55,166 bases of DNA from Chitinophagaceae bacterium (lineage in GTDB: Bacteria > Bacteroidota > Bacteroidia > Chitinophagales > Chitinophagaceae): assembly GCA_025934485.1 (NCBI GenBank), contig JAICXX010000020.1:1-55166 (forward strand), written 5' to 3'. The notes under the pieces are model-generated. The model saw nothing but the letters and a program-made list of their open reading frames with translations. It was not told where the DNA came from and did not search any database. The translations under genes were made by a program, and so were the position numbers. Below are positions 18,344 through 26,611 of the stretch, one piece after another. How positions within the stretch are numbered: the first letter of the stretch is position 1; each line of letters opens with the position of its first letter.

Positions 18344-18580
18344 ATGAAATTTTCGCCCGGTCAACAAGTCATTGTGCTGGACACCACACACAAACCAGCG
18401 GGTTCCGCGATCGTACAGGTTTACCATCCTGAAGCGCATCGTTGTATCGTGCTCTTCCAATATCCGGGCAGTCCAGCCCCGGAGAGCATCCCGATCCCGG
18501 AACACCGTCTGGTTACACCTTCTCCGACCTTTAGTTACACTTCCGCTGACCGTGACCGCATAGGCGCCGGCTTTGCGTAG
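18344..18580 (+). CDS. Small protein of unknown function
   Basis: 78 residues beginning MKFSPGQQVIVLDTTHKPAG. The pattern of short hydrophobic strands (QQVIVLD, SAIVQVYH, RCIVLFQY) suggests a small beta barrel of SH3-like shape; no family is recognised. A promoter-like TATCTTG lies 5 nt before the ATG. The 3' end overlaps the convergent MFS gene by 46 bp, which is unusual and lowers confidence in the last 15 codons. Confidence 0.5.
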   Translation: MKFSPGQQVIVLDTTHKPAGSAIVQVYHPEAHRCIVLFQYPGSPAPESIPIPEHRLVTPSPTFSYTSADRDRIGAGFA

Positions 18581-19722
18581 CGAGTGATGAGCAGGATGAC
18601 CACCAGCATGATCAACAGCAGGAACAATGTAAAGCAAAGACCGATCCGCAGGCCAAGGGCATCGCCGAGGTAACCGATCACGGGCGGCCCTATGAAGAAA
18701 CCGCTGTACCCGATGGTGCTTGCAAAGGCGATACCCGCAGCCGGCTCGACACCTTTGATATTGCCGGCCATGGAGTAGGTCATCGGGACCACGTTGGATA
18801 GCCCCGCCCCTACCAGGAAGAACCCGGCAATGGCAGCGGGTGCCGAGACTACCAGTAACGCCAGAGCGAGCCCGGCAATGGCGGAAAAACAGCTGCAAAA
18901 TAACACAGTTTGTTTGCCGGCTTTATCGATCAACCTGTCGCCAAACAGGCGGCCGATAGTCATTGCAGTGGCAAAAGCGCCTACGGCCAAGGCGCTGAAA
19001 GCTTTGGTACTACCGACGACCGTGTTGGTATAGATGGCCGACCAGTCCACCATCGAGCCCTCGCCCGTCATCCCGCAAAAACCTACGATGGCGAGAAGCC
19101 AGATACCAAGGGGTATCCTCCTTTTACCTGTGGTTCCTTTTTCAATAGCGGGCGGGCTGCCCTGATTCCGGGCGAGGGCCGGCACGACAGAAGCCAGCGC
19201 CAGGATGCTGAAGATCGCCATATACACGAGATGGCTTTGCAGCGGGTAATGATAATCGGCAAACAAGGCGCCTGTTCCGGCTCCGATGGCCATGCCGATG
19301 CTGAAAGCCGCATGGAACGACGACATGATGGTCTTCTTAAAGATGCGTTCCACCATTACGGCTTGCGCGTTCATCGTAATATCCATCGCGCCGGAGAAAA
19401 AGCCGGTCATAAAAAAAGTCATCCGGCCTAGCCAGATATTGGGGGAAAAGGCAATACCTGGAACGGCGCAACAAAAAAAGAACCCCGCGTAGATCACCAG
19501 TTGTCCGCTATTGTAGCGCGTGGAAAGCCAGCCGGTAAGCGGCATGGCAACCAGGGCACCGATAGCCGTCATAAACAACATGGTTCCCAGGACGCTGTTT
19601 GATACCCCGAAATGCGCTTTTAGCTCGGGTAAGCGGGAGGTGATGTTAGCATAGAGAAAGCCGTTGATAAAAAAGAACATGATCACGGCTATGCGATAAG
19701 CGTGCTTCTTTTGAATGGTCAT
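18535..19722 (-). CDS. MFS transporter (FucP/YbjJ-like)
   Basis: 395 residues with about 12 membrane segments. Features include RLPELKAHFGVSNSVLGTMLF after helix 1 and a GxGLSNVVPMTYSMAGN segment near helix 10, typical of the YbjJ/FucP-like sugar and drug permeases. Substrate unknown. The start at 19722 overlaps the stop of the upstream gene (ATGA), indicating translational coupling; longer in-frame alternatives run into that gene. Confidence 0.85.
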   Translation of the reverse strand: MTIQKKHAYRIAVIMFFFINGFLYANITSRLPELKAHFGVSNSVLGTMLFMTAIGALVAMPLTGWLSTRYNSGQLVIYAGFFFCCAVPGIAFSPNIWLGRMTFFMTGFFSGAMDITMNAQAVMVERIFKKTIMSSFHAAFSIGMAIGAGTGALFADYHYPLQSHLVYMAIFSILALASVVPALARNQGSPPAIEKGTTGKRRIPLGIWLLAIVGFCGMTGEGSMVDWSAIYTNTVVGSTKAFSALAVGAFATAMTIGRLFGDRLIDKAGKQTVLFCSCFSAIAGLALALLVVSAPAAIAGFFLVGAGLSNVVPMTYSMAGNIKGVEPAAGIAFASTIGYSGFFIGPPVIGYLGDALGLRIGLCFTLFLLLIMLVVILLITRYAKPAPMRSRSAEV

Positions 19723-20261
19723 GAGCGTTTTCGGAGCCGGGCTTTTTTTAACAAAAGAAAGATAATACCGGCGACGAGTCCGATGGCGCCGCCAACGTAG
19801 CTGGCATTGTGGATCGTTCCCGCGGTAATGAAAGCGGGCCGGTCGGTCACATTTGGCGGTATCCACCAGCTGACGCCTCTTACTGAAAGCGTGCCGTGCC
19901 CATACAGGTAACCGATACCGGCGCTCACCATAACGACCAGCAGGGTTATCCCCAAGGCCTGTATGGCGGACTGGAACATCCTATCCGCATTGTGGAACAG
20001 GAGAGCAACCAGCCCGAGTATGGCACCGATTATCGCGCCCATCCACCAGGAGGCTTTGACGCCGACCATGACCACGGCGCTGCGTGGTTGTGTCATGTGT
20101 TGCGCCGCGCCCGAGTCCGCGAGGTTGAACTGGATGAACTTGTACTTGGTGTAATATTCGGGACTGATACTATAGGTCACCTGATCGTGACCGACGCCAA
20201 AAATGGCTGCGATCACGATCGCCACTCCAATGATCAGCAGGAAAATCGCAAATTTTCGCAT
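19719..20261 (-). CDS. Membrane protein of unknown function, four segments
   Basis: 180 residues with four hydrophobic segments (about 4-22, 75-95, 108-130, 150-172), the first directly at the N-terminus (MRKFAIFLLIIGVAIVIAAI). No family is recognised. It is translationally coupled to the downstream MFS permease gene through an ATGA overlap, which suggests a shared role. I use the ATG at 20261, which lies between an A/T-rich intergenic inverted repeat and the first membrane helix; the frame is open further upstream but over the neighbouring gene. Confidence 0.7.
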   Translation of the reverse strand: MRKFAIFLLIIGVAIVIAAIFGVGHDQVTYSISPEYYTKYKFIQFNLADSGAAQHMTQPRSAVVMVGVKASWWMGAIIGAILGLVALLFHNADRMFQSAIQALGITLLVVMVSAGIGYLYGHGTLSVRGVSWWIPPNVTDRPAFITAGTIHNASYVGGAIGLVAGIIFLLLKKARLRKRS

Positions 20262-20301
20262 GGTGGGGCAATTTAAAGTTAAGCCACACTGGAATTTAGC
20301 G

Positions 20302-20325
20302 AAAAAATCGAGGCCACGATTTTTT
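20302..20325. repeat. Inverted repeat between divergent genes
   Basis: AAAAAATCG, 6-nt spacer, CGATTTTTT, a perfect 9-bp inverted repeat in the 81-bp gap between the membrane protein gene and the yjbR-like gene. It could be an operator or an mRNA hairpin. Confidence 0.4.
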
Positions 20326-20342
20326 TTGTATTTTACTTCGCT

Positions 20343-20690
20343 ATGATCACGGGCCGGCAATTTGCTGAAATGGCGCTCTCCTTTCCTGGTACGGAACAGG
20401 TCCCTCACTTTGACCGGGCAGGTTTCAAGGTAACAGGGAGGCGTATGTTCAGCACTTACCTGGAGAAGGACAACACGGCCAATATCTTTCTCACGCCGGC
20501 GGAACAGATCGTCTTTTGCCGGATGAATAAGGCCATCTATCCTGTCCCGAACAAATGGGGCGAAAAGGGGGCGACCACGTTCGAGTTGGGTCATGTGCCG
20601 CGGCATATCGTGCAGGAAGCGTTGCTATCCGCTTACAAGGAGGTGGCCGATTCGAAAGGCAGGAAGAGTAAACGATCTTCGGAAAAATAA
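20343..20690 (+). CDS. MmcQ/YjbR family protein
   Basis: 115 residues. The family has a fold related to double-wing DNA-binding domains, but its biological role is not established. Recognisable are the FAEMALSFPGTEQVPHFDRAGFKV start, a central FLTPAEQIVFC strand and WGEKGATTFEL near residue 75. It is a single-gene unit: divergent from the membrane protein upstream and followed by a hairpin with a T-tract at 20747. Confidence 0.82.
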   Translation: MITGRQFAEMALSFPGTEQVPHFDRAGFKVTGRRMFSTYLEKDNTANIFLTPAEQIVFCRMNKAIYPVPNKWGEKGATTFELGHVPRHIVQEALLSAYKEVADSKGRKSKRSSEK

Positions 20691-20717
20691 ATTTGCAGGA
20701 ATCGCGGCAGCGCATTT

Positions 20718-20734
20718 ACTTTGTATTTCAAAGT
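20718..20734. promoter_or_regulatory. Palindromic box A upstream of radical SAM gene
   Basis: ACTTTG, 5-nt spacer, CAAAGT, a perfect inverted repeat. The same 6-5-6 layout recurs at 20779, exactly 61 bp downstream. Confidence 0.5.
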
Positions 20735-20746
20735 GAATTTTCAGAT

Positions 20747-20768
20747 ATGGGGGTACGCCCCTATTTTT
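20747..20768 (+). terminator. Candidate terminator after the yjbR-like gene
   Basis: Stem ATGGGG / CCCTAT (one extra G-C pair each side, a G-T wobble) closing a TACG loop, followed directly by five T. It sits between the two ACTTTG boxes, so it may also be part of a regulatory leader. Confidence 0.45.
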
Positions 20769-20778
20769 GGGACTAGAG

Positions 20779-20795
20779 ACTTTGAAATTCAAAGT
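20779..20795. promoter_or_regulatory. Palindromic box B upstream of radical SAM gene
   Basis: ACTTTGAA A TTCAAAGT, a perfect 17-bp palindrome that fits the same ACTTTG-5-CAAAGT layout as box A and ends 10 bp before the ATG at 20806. Confidence 0.5.
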
Positions 20796-20805
20796 ACTTT
20801 TAAAT

Positions 20806-22203
20806 ATGAAAATAGACATCATCATTGCGTATATCAAGCGCTATGAGTTCGGGCATGAAAAGGATTTCGTGCCCCCGATCACGGGTATCCATCTTGCTGC
20901 CATCACCCCCCGGAAGCATACGGTGCGGGTATTTCACCAGCAGGTGGACCGGATCGATTACGATACAACGGCAGACCTCATCGCGCTCTCTTTTTTCAGC
21001 GGCTTTGCGCCCGCGGCGTTCGAACTCGCCCGCGAATTCAGGCGGCGGGGAAAGACGGTGGTGGCGGGTGGTCCACATGTTACGTTCAACATCGAGGAAT
21101 CGCTCGACAAGTTTGACGCTATCGTAACGGGCGAGGCCGAGACAGCCTGGAAAGAACTGTTGCGCGACCTCGAGTGTGGCGTTTTCAAAAGGGTCTATGC
21201 CGGCCGTCCCTGCGACATGCAAGGTCTGCCGACACCGCGGTACGACCTGTTATCCAATAAGTTCTTTATCAGGAAAGTGATCCAGGCGACGAGGGGATGT
21301 CCCTTCACGTGTTCGTTCTGTACAGTGCCGACGCTGAATCCGGGTTTCCGGCTAAGGCCGGTAGAAGACGTTGTGCGGGATGCCGCCTACGACGCTTTTC
21401 CGCATTGGTGGCAACGGAAGGTCGTTTGGTTCTGGGATGATAATCTTACCATCAACCGGAAGTATATCCATGCCTTGCTTACGGAACTGAAGCCCTTGAA
21501 AAAATGGTGGCTTACCCAGGCGAGTTTGGATATTGCCAAGGACGATAAACTGCTCGACCTGATGCGGGAATCGGGTTGTATCGGCGTCTTCCTGGGCATC
21601 GAGTCCTTCGACAAGGAAAGTCTCGCGGATGCGCATAAACGACAGAACAAGATCGAGCATTATAAAGCCGCGGTAACGGCGATCCACAAAAGAGGTATTG
21701 CCGTGATGGCAGGATTTATCGCCGGGTTCGACCATGATACCCGGGAAAGCATAGAGGAAATGGCGGACAGGATCATGGAGATCGGCATCGATGTACCGTT
21801 TCTCAGCGTGATGACCCCTTTTCGGGGAACGCCGGTCTATCATGAGCTGGTAAAAGCGGATCGGATGCTGGACAAAGGCTGGGAGTTCTATAATGGCTAC
21901 AATGTGGCCTTTAAGCCTAAAAGAATGAGTCCCGAAGAGCTGTTGTTATCGCACCGGAATCTCTGGAAAAGAGCCTTTTCGATACCCTATGCGCTGAAGC
22001 GCATGCTGAGGGGACTATGGACATTGCGGGCGGGGGCCTTGCTTCTTTCTCTTTTCATGAACAGCTTCTATATGTACAAGCGGATCAGGAAGAACTATCC
22101 CGTGGATATGAATGGATATGCCAATGAACCTGAACGTGATCAAAATATAGAACAGGAGGTGTGCGGAACCGGACAATTACTCCCAATGGAAAATTGTAAC
22201 TAA
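20806..22203 (+). CDS. B12-binding domain radical SAM protein
   Basis: 465 residues. An N-terminal cobalamin-binding Rossmann-like domain (about 1-140, with VVAGGPHVTFN and IVTGEAETAW) precedes a radical SAM domain whose cluster motif CPFTCSFC (CxxxCxxC) is near residue 165. LGIESFDKESL and MAGFIAGFDHD are conserved barrel strands. These enzymes perform methylations or ring rearrangements; substrates range from hopanoids to bacteriochlorophyll and cannot be named here. I start at the ATG at 20806, since an upstream TTG would lie inside the palindromic box. Confidence 0.9.
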   Translation: MKIDIIIAYIKRYEFGHEKDFVPPITGIHLAAITPRKHTVRVFHQQVDRIDYDTTADLIALSFFSGFAPAAFELAREFRRRGKTVVAGGPHVTFNIEESLDKFDAIVTGEAETAWKELLRDLECGVFKRVYAGRPCDMQGLPTPRYDLLSNKFFIRKVIQATRGCPFTCSFCTVPTLNPGFRLRPVEDVVRDAAYDAFPHWWQRKVVWFWDDNLTINRKYIHALLTELKPLKKWWLTQASLDIAKDDKLLDLMRESGCIGVFLGIESFDKESLADAHKRQNKIEHYKAAVTAIHKRGIAVMAGFIAGFDHDTRESIEEMADRIMEIGIDVPFLSVMTPFRGTPVYHELVKADRMLDKGWEFYNGYNVAFKPKRMSPEELLLSHRNLWKRAFSIPYALKRMLRGLWTLRAGALLLSLFMNSFYMYKRIRKNYPVDMNGYANEPERDQNIEQEVCGTGQLLPMENCN

Positions 22204-22273
22204 TTGATTATTAAAATTTTTTAAAAATGGTATCTTTTTGGCAGCCCTTCTGCTACATTTCAAACTCCAAGGC

Positions 22274-24640
22274 ATGTTCAGAAACTTTCTCACTATTGCC
22301 CTACGCAATCTTCAGAAACACCGGGTGCATTCGATCATCAACATCGCCGGTCTCGCCGCTGGTATGGCGATCACCCTTCTCATAGGCTTCTGGATCACCG
22401 ACGAGCTCGCTTTCGATCACTATGCCCCCGAATATCGGCGGATCGGCATCGCAATGCATTATTCCTATCTGAATGATCAGAATGGCACCGGCGACGTCAC
22501 CCCCATACCCTGGGGCGATGCGTTTCGCAACCAGTATCCGGACCTCTTCACCCGTACTGCGATGTCGGATGGTTCCGGTTTCGAAGCGCTTATGAGCTAT
22601 GGTGAAAAGGTGGTATCCGGCAGAGTGGTCTGGGCGCAGATGGAGCTGCCGCAGATGTTCGGTTTTCGTTTTGTCAAGGGTGATGTGGCCTCCGCAAAGG
22701 ATCCTTCCACCGTCCTGATCTCCCAATCCCTCGCCACCGCCCTTTTTGGAAATACGGACCCCATCGGCAGGACCGTGAAAGGTGGCAATCAGGTCGAGTT
22801 CAGGGTTGGCGGTGTCTATGAAGATCTGCCCCGGAATAACAGGTTCTACGGTCTCGAGGCCATCCTCCCCTGGTACAACAAAGTCAACAGCTACTTCAAC
22901 ACCAATACCGACTGGCAGGATCATAACGCCAGTCTCTATGTGGAATTGGCGCCCGGCATTACGGCCGAACAGGCCACTGCCCGGGTTCGCCATGTGCCGA
23001 GTCCCCACATCAAAGATCTCCATGAGGACGCTTTTATCTATCCGCTCGACAAGGCGCATCTGTGGAGCGAATTTAAAAATGGCAAACCGGATGGCGGTCC
23101 CATCCGGTTTGTATGGCTTTTTGGTATTATCGGAGCCTTCGTCCTTTTCCTGGCCTGCATAAACTTTATGAACCTGTCCACGGCCCGTAGCGAGCGACGT
23201 GCCAAGGAGGTGGGCATTCGCAAGACCATTGGATCCCTCACCCGCCAGCTCATCGTTCAGTTCCTGGGCGAATCCGTGCTCGTTGCGCTTATCGCGGTCG
23301 CATTTGCACTGCTCATTGTCCAACTCGTCCTACCCTTTTTCAACCAGCTATCCGCGAAAGATATGCAGATCCCCTGGACCGCACCTTTCTTTTGGTTCGG
23401 TCTTCTGGGTTTTGCGCTGCTCACGGGCCTCCTGGCAGGCAGCTATCCCGCCTTTTATCTCTCGAGCTTTAATCCCATCAGGGTCCTGAAAGGAACTTTC
23501 AAAGCCGGCCGCCTCGCGTCGCTGCCGCGTCAGGCGCTGGTCGTGTTACAATTTACCGTCTCGCTCACCCTGGTCATCGGCACGATCATCGTCTTCCGGC
23601 AGATCCTGTACACGAAGGACCGGCCCGTGGGTTATGCCCGTGAAGGCCTTGTCAACATCGAGATGAATACACCAGAGATCCGTGACCATTATGAGGCCCT
23701 TCGCACCGAGCTGATACAAAATGGAGTCGCCGTCGATGTCGCGGCATCCGATATGAAAGTCACCAATTTCGCGGAAGTCAATGGGATGGAGTGGCCCGGT
23801 AAACGACCCGAACAGATCGCCGTTGTCTTCAACAACGTGGATATTACCCCGGATTATGGCCACACCATCGGTTGGCGTATCGTCTCCGGTCGTGATCTCT
23901 CCCGTGACTACCCTACCGATAGCAGCGCCGTTATCCTGAATGTCAAAGCCGTCAAAGACATGGGCGTCAAAGACCCTTTGGGCTTGCCCGTGAAGTTGTT
24001 TGGCAAGCAATATCATGTCGTAGGTGTTGCGGCCGATATCATAAACGCTTCTCCTTATGACACCATAGCGCCTGCCGTCTTTGTCGGTGGAAGGTACATC
24101 GGGGGCGACATCATCGTTCGGATAAAACCGGGTATGGCGACCCACACTGCCCTGGCGCGGATGGAGCCCATCTTTAAAAAATACAACCCTGCCAGTCCCT
24201 TTATCTATAAGTTCGTCGACGATGAATATGCCGCCAAATTCGCAGCGGCGGAACGCATCGGCAACCTCGCCGCCGTCTTTACCGGGCTCGCCATCTTCAT
24301 CTCCTGTCTCGGTCTGTTCGGACTCGCTGCCTTTGTCGCCGAACAACGGACAAAAGAGATCGGCGTCCGAAAGGTCCTTGGCGCGGGGATCTTCAACCTT
24401 TGGAGCCTGCTATCAAAAGAATTTCTGGGGCTGACGGTCCTTTCGATCCTTATCGCCGTGCCGCTGTCGTGGTACGGGATGCATAAATGGATAGCCAACT
24501 ATGCCTATCATGCGCCGCTTTCCTGGTGGATCTTTGGCGCCTCGAGCGCGGGCATCCTGCTGGTCACGATCCTTACCGTGAGCTACCAGTCGCTGAAAGC
24601 GGCGCTGATGAATCCGGTGCATAGTCTGCGGACGGAATGA
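22274..24640 (+). CDS. FtsX/MacB-type ABC transporter permease
   Basis: 788 residues: an N-terminal membrane helix (about 20-42), a large periplasmic MacB core domain, three helices (about 275-430), a second periplasmic domain, and three C-terminal helices ending in PVHSLRTE. The coupling-helix-like segments TARSERRAKEVGIRKTIGS and AEQRTKEIGVRKVLGAG appear twice, the hallmark of duplicated FtsX permeases of Bacteroidota. No ATPase gene is adjacent. Such proteins export peptides or lipoproteins or act in mechanotransmission; specific substrate unknown. The ATG at 22274 is the start giving MFRNFLTIALRNL. Confidence 0.9.
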   Translation: MFRNFLTIALRNLQKHRVHSIINIAGLAAGMAITLLIGFWITDELAFDHYAPEYRRIGIAMHYSYLNDQNGTGDVTPIPWGDAFRNQYPDLFTRTAMSDGSGFEALMSYGEKVVSGRVVWAQMELPQMFGFRFVKGDVASAKDPSTVLISQSLATALFGNTDPIGRTVKGGNQVEFRVGGVYEDLPRNNRFYGLEAILPWYNKVNSYFNTNTDWQDHNASLYVELAPGITAEQATARVRHVPSPHIKDLHEDAFIYPLDKAHLWSEFKNGKPDGGPIRFVWLFGIIGAFVLFLACINFMNLSTARSERRAKEVGIRKTIGSLTRQLIVQFLGESVLVALIAVAFALLIVQLVLPFFNQLSAKDMQIPWTAPFFWFGLLGFALLTGLLAGSYPAFYLSSFNPIRVLKGTFKAGRLASLPRQALVVLQFTVSLTLVIGTIIVFRQILYTKDRPVGYAREGLVNIEMNTPEIRDHYEALRTELIQNGVAVDVAASDMKVTNFAEVNGMEWPGKRPEQIAVVFNNVDITPDYGHTIGWRIVSGRDLSRDYPTDSSAVILNVKAVKDMGVKDPLGLPVKLFGKQYHVVGVAADIINASPYDTIAPAVFVGGRYIGGDIIVRIKPGMATHTALARMEPIFKKYNPASPFIYKFVDDEYAAKFAAAERIGNLAAVFTGLAIFISCLGLFGLAAFVAEQRTKEIGVRKVLGAGIFNLWSLLSKEFLGLTVLSILIAVPLSWYGMHKWIANYAYHAPLSWWIFGASSAGILLVTILTVSYQSLKAALMNPVHSLRTE

Positions 24641-24644
24641 GTTC

Positions 24645-25895
24645 TCACTGCACTTCGATGGGTGCACTCCACCGGAATGTGCCCCATTCGATTACGAGTT
24701 TACCATGCCGGGGATCACCGGGAACGACCGATATCGTGAACTCTTCCACAGGGGTGGCAGCCGCCTCGCTGGTCATCCTTATTCTGCCCAGGTCCCTGGA
24801 GCCGTTGTACTCTGTACCCCACTCTCCGTGTTCTTTGTTTACGATGAGATCAACCCCTTCCGTATGTGGCGCGGTAAACAGTGTGTAGATGCCCGCAGGA
24901 ACCTGCAGGGTCCCCAGCTTAATTGGGCTTGAGGTCGTAAACTGGGTGGCCGCATTGGCCCCTGTTCTCCATACCCGGTCGTAAGGTATCAGCTCTCCCA
25001 ACAGCGGCCGTCCCCGCAACAGCGGTCTGCCATAATCAATGGTGATCACGGCATTGCCTATTTGCGCCCGGACCGTATCGCGGACGCTTAGCGACTTTAC
25101 GCTGCCGCCTGCTGTCTCCTTTGTCTCAAAACCGGTAGCGATAGCTTTTACGTCGGGGATGGCAGCCAGTCGTTTTACCTGCACCTTGTAGGTAGTCCGG
25201 TCGCCCGAATAACTGAGCATGTCGTAAGCGGAGTCCATCATGGCCTCGCCGGTTCCGGAAAGCCAGTCGTGCGTAATCTCCACCTTGCCTGCCCCCAGGG
25301 GGGTTACCGTGGCATGCCCTAGCGGAAACCGGTCGAATTCCCGGTCAATATAGAACTGCCGCAGCTGCACAGGACTGCCGGCCGCAGGCTTTGATGCCGT
25401 CGATTGCTTGAGCGCTGCCGTTTGCTTGAGCGCCGCGGCAAAGTAAAGCTCATACAGACTATACATTTGCGGTACGTGTGCCACTACCATGCTGCCTTCC
25501 GTAGGGAAATCCCGGTTCACTGTACCGGTGCTGTCCGTTTTTGAAAGGTGTACGTTGTCATGGGTGACATCGGCCACTACCGTTCGGTCCCGCTGACCGG
25601 ATGGTTCACTGGGGGTGTGAATTTCCATTTCGAGATGTCGTATGCTTCCATCATCGTTCAGTTCCACCACGGTATGACGTGTGCGCACCCGCGGAAAGCG
25701 ATCCACTTCGTCGCTTTTTAACGTATTGCCCTGGCGGGTGATCGTCTCTACGGAAATCGTATCCTGTCCAAGCATGGTTAGAAAACCGTATTGCTTTGCC
25801 GGTGCTGAATGACAGGAGGCGAGTACCATCAATACAATGATCCCGGCCGGCTTAGCGGGATAAAAACGTCGTGTGGGGGCGATTGTAGTATACAT
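24645..25895 (-). CDS. DUF2911 domain lipoprotein
   Basis: 416 residues with a lipoprotein signal ending in LMVLASC. The C-terminal 150 residues are a DUF2911 domain: ITIDYGRPLLRGRPLLGELIPYDRVWRTGANAAT split over about 20 positions, PAGIYTLFT, and VIEWGTFRWSAPIEV. DUF2911 has no established function; it is common in secreted Bacteroidota proteins. The N-terminal 240 residues resemble nothing I can name. It converges with the permease upstream (4-nt gap) and is divergent from the gene at 26013. Confidence 0.85.
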   Translation of the reverse strand: MYTTIAPTRRFYPAKPAGIIVLMVLASCHSAPAKQYGFLTMLGQDTISVETITRQGNTLKSDEVDRFPRVRTRHTVVELNDDGSIRHLEMEIHTPSEPSGQRDRTVVADVTHDNVHLSKTDSTGTVNRDFPTEGSMVVAHVPQMYSLYELYFAAALKQTAALKQSTASKPAAGSPVQLRQFYIDREFDRFPLGHATVTPLGAGKVEITHDWLSGTGEAMMDSAYDMLSYSGDRTTYKVQVKRLAAIPDVKAIATGFETKETAGGSVKSLSVRDTVRAQIGNAVITIDYGRPLLRGRPLLGELIPYDRVWRTGANAATQFTTSSPIKLGTLQVPAGIYTLFTAPHTEGVDLIVNKEHGEWGTEYNGSRDLGRIRMTSEAAATPVEEFTISVVPGDPRHGKLVIEWGTFRWSAPIEVQ

Positions 25896-25941
25896 GGATT
25901 AAAGCTAGCGGATTTCCGACCTTCGTATCCATTGGCATCTA

Positions 25942-25961
25942 TTCAAGTTTGTTCAAGTTTG
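25942..25961 (+). repeat. Tandem 10-nt repeat TTCAAGTTTG x2
   Basis: Two exact copies of TTCAAGTTTG head to tail, then a partial third (ATCAAG). The same type of tandem unit, TTCAAnTTTG, precedes the M28 peptidase gene at 17151-17170. It sits between divergent genes and has helical-turn periodicity. Confidence 0.45.
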
Positions 25962-25998
25962 ATCAAGGCCGGGACTTGCACCACGGCATGAAAAAGCC

Positions 25999-26006
25999 TA
26001 TCTTGG
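25999..26006 (+). promoter_or_regulatory. -7-like promoter box for the gene at 26013
   Basis: TATCTTGG, close to TAnnTTTG, 6 nt before the ATG. Same box and spacing as at 17173 and 18332. Confidence 0.4.
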
Positions 26007-26012
26007 CACGGT

Positions 26013-26522
26013 ATGAAAGCACCCCTGATCCCCTTTATCCTGTCAAGCGTCCTGCTGATCTTCATTGGGCGTAACGCCACCGCCCAGGGGCGTTCCCCCA
26101 AAGACACCTTTCGGCTCGACCCTTCCAATCCGGTGTTGCCGTCGCCCAGGCAAAACGCCGAGAACAGACCGAAAAATAAAAAAGAAGCCATTGCGGAATA
26201 TCGCGAGCCCACGGGGCATGCACATGGCAATTTCGTCGTGAAGTTGTATGAAACGTCCAAGACCATGAGCTATCGCATCGATGTAGATTACGAAGGTCTG
26301 CCCGGCGACGATACCGTGAGGCTTCCCGACCTCGGCACAATGCCCCGACCCTCACTTAGGAAGGGATCTACCCCTCTTTCCTGCATCATAGGATTCCTGG
26401 ATAACGACAACCTTTTCCGCGAGGTGAAGCTCGTATACGTCACACCCAAAGGAGACCAATTCAAGATCACGACGCTCCGGCATTGGCATGTGTCGACGCA
26501 TTATCGGCTGGTAAGCAATTAG
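26013..26522 (+). CDS. Secreted protein of unknown function
   Basis: 169 residues with signal peptide (MKAPLIPFILSSVLLIFIGRNATAQ). The middle is highly charged (RPKNKKEAIAEYREP) and the C-terminal half has alternating hydrophobic strands (GNFVVKLYET, FREVKLVYVTPKGDQFKI). No family recognised. Preceded by a TATCTTGG box 6 nt from the ATG. The gene stands alone between the divergent DUF2911 gene and the second FtsX-type permease. Confidence 0.65.
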   Translation: MKAPLIPFILSSVLLIFIGRNATAQGRSPKDTFRLDPSNPVLPSPRQNAENRPKNKKEAIAEYREPTGHAHGNFVVKLYETSKTMSYRIDVDYEGLPGDDTVRLPDLGTMPRPSLRKGSTPLSCIIGFLDNDNLFREVKLVYVTPKGDQFKITTLRHWHVSTHYRLVSN

Positions 26523-26611
26523 CGGGTGCATACCTTGGAAGATGCCGGGGAAATCACGACGAACTTGTGGAATAGCCACTTTTTAGCGTCTTATATCTTC
26601 AACTTCCACCT

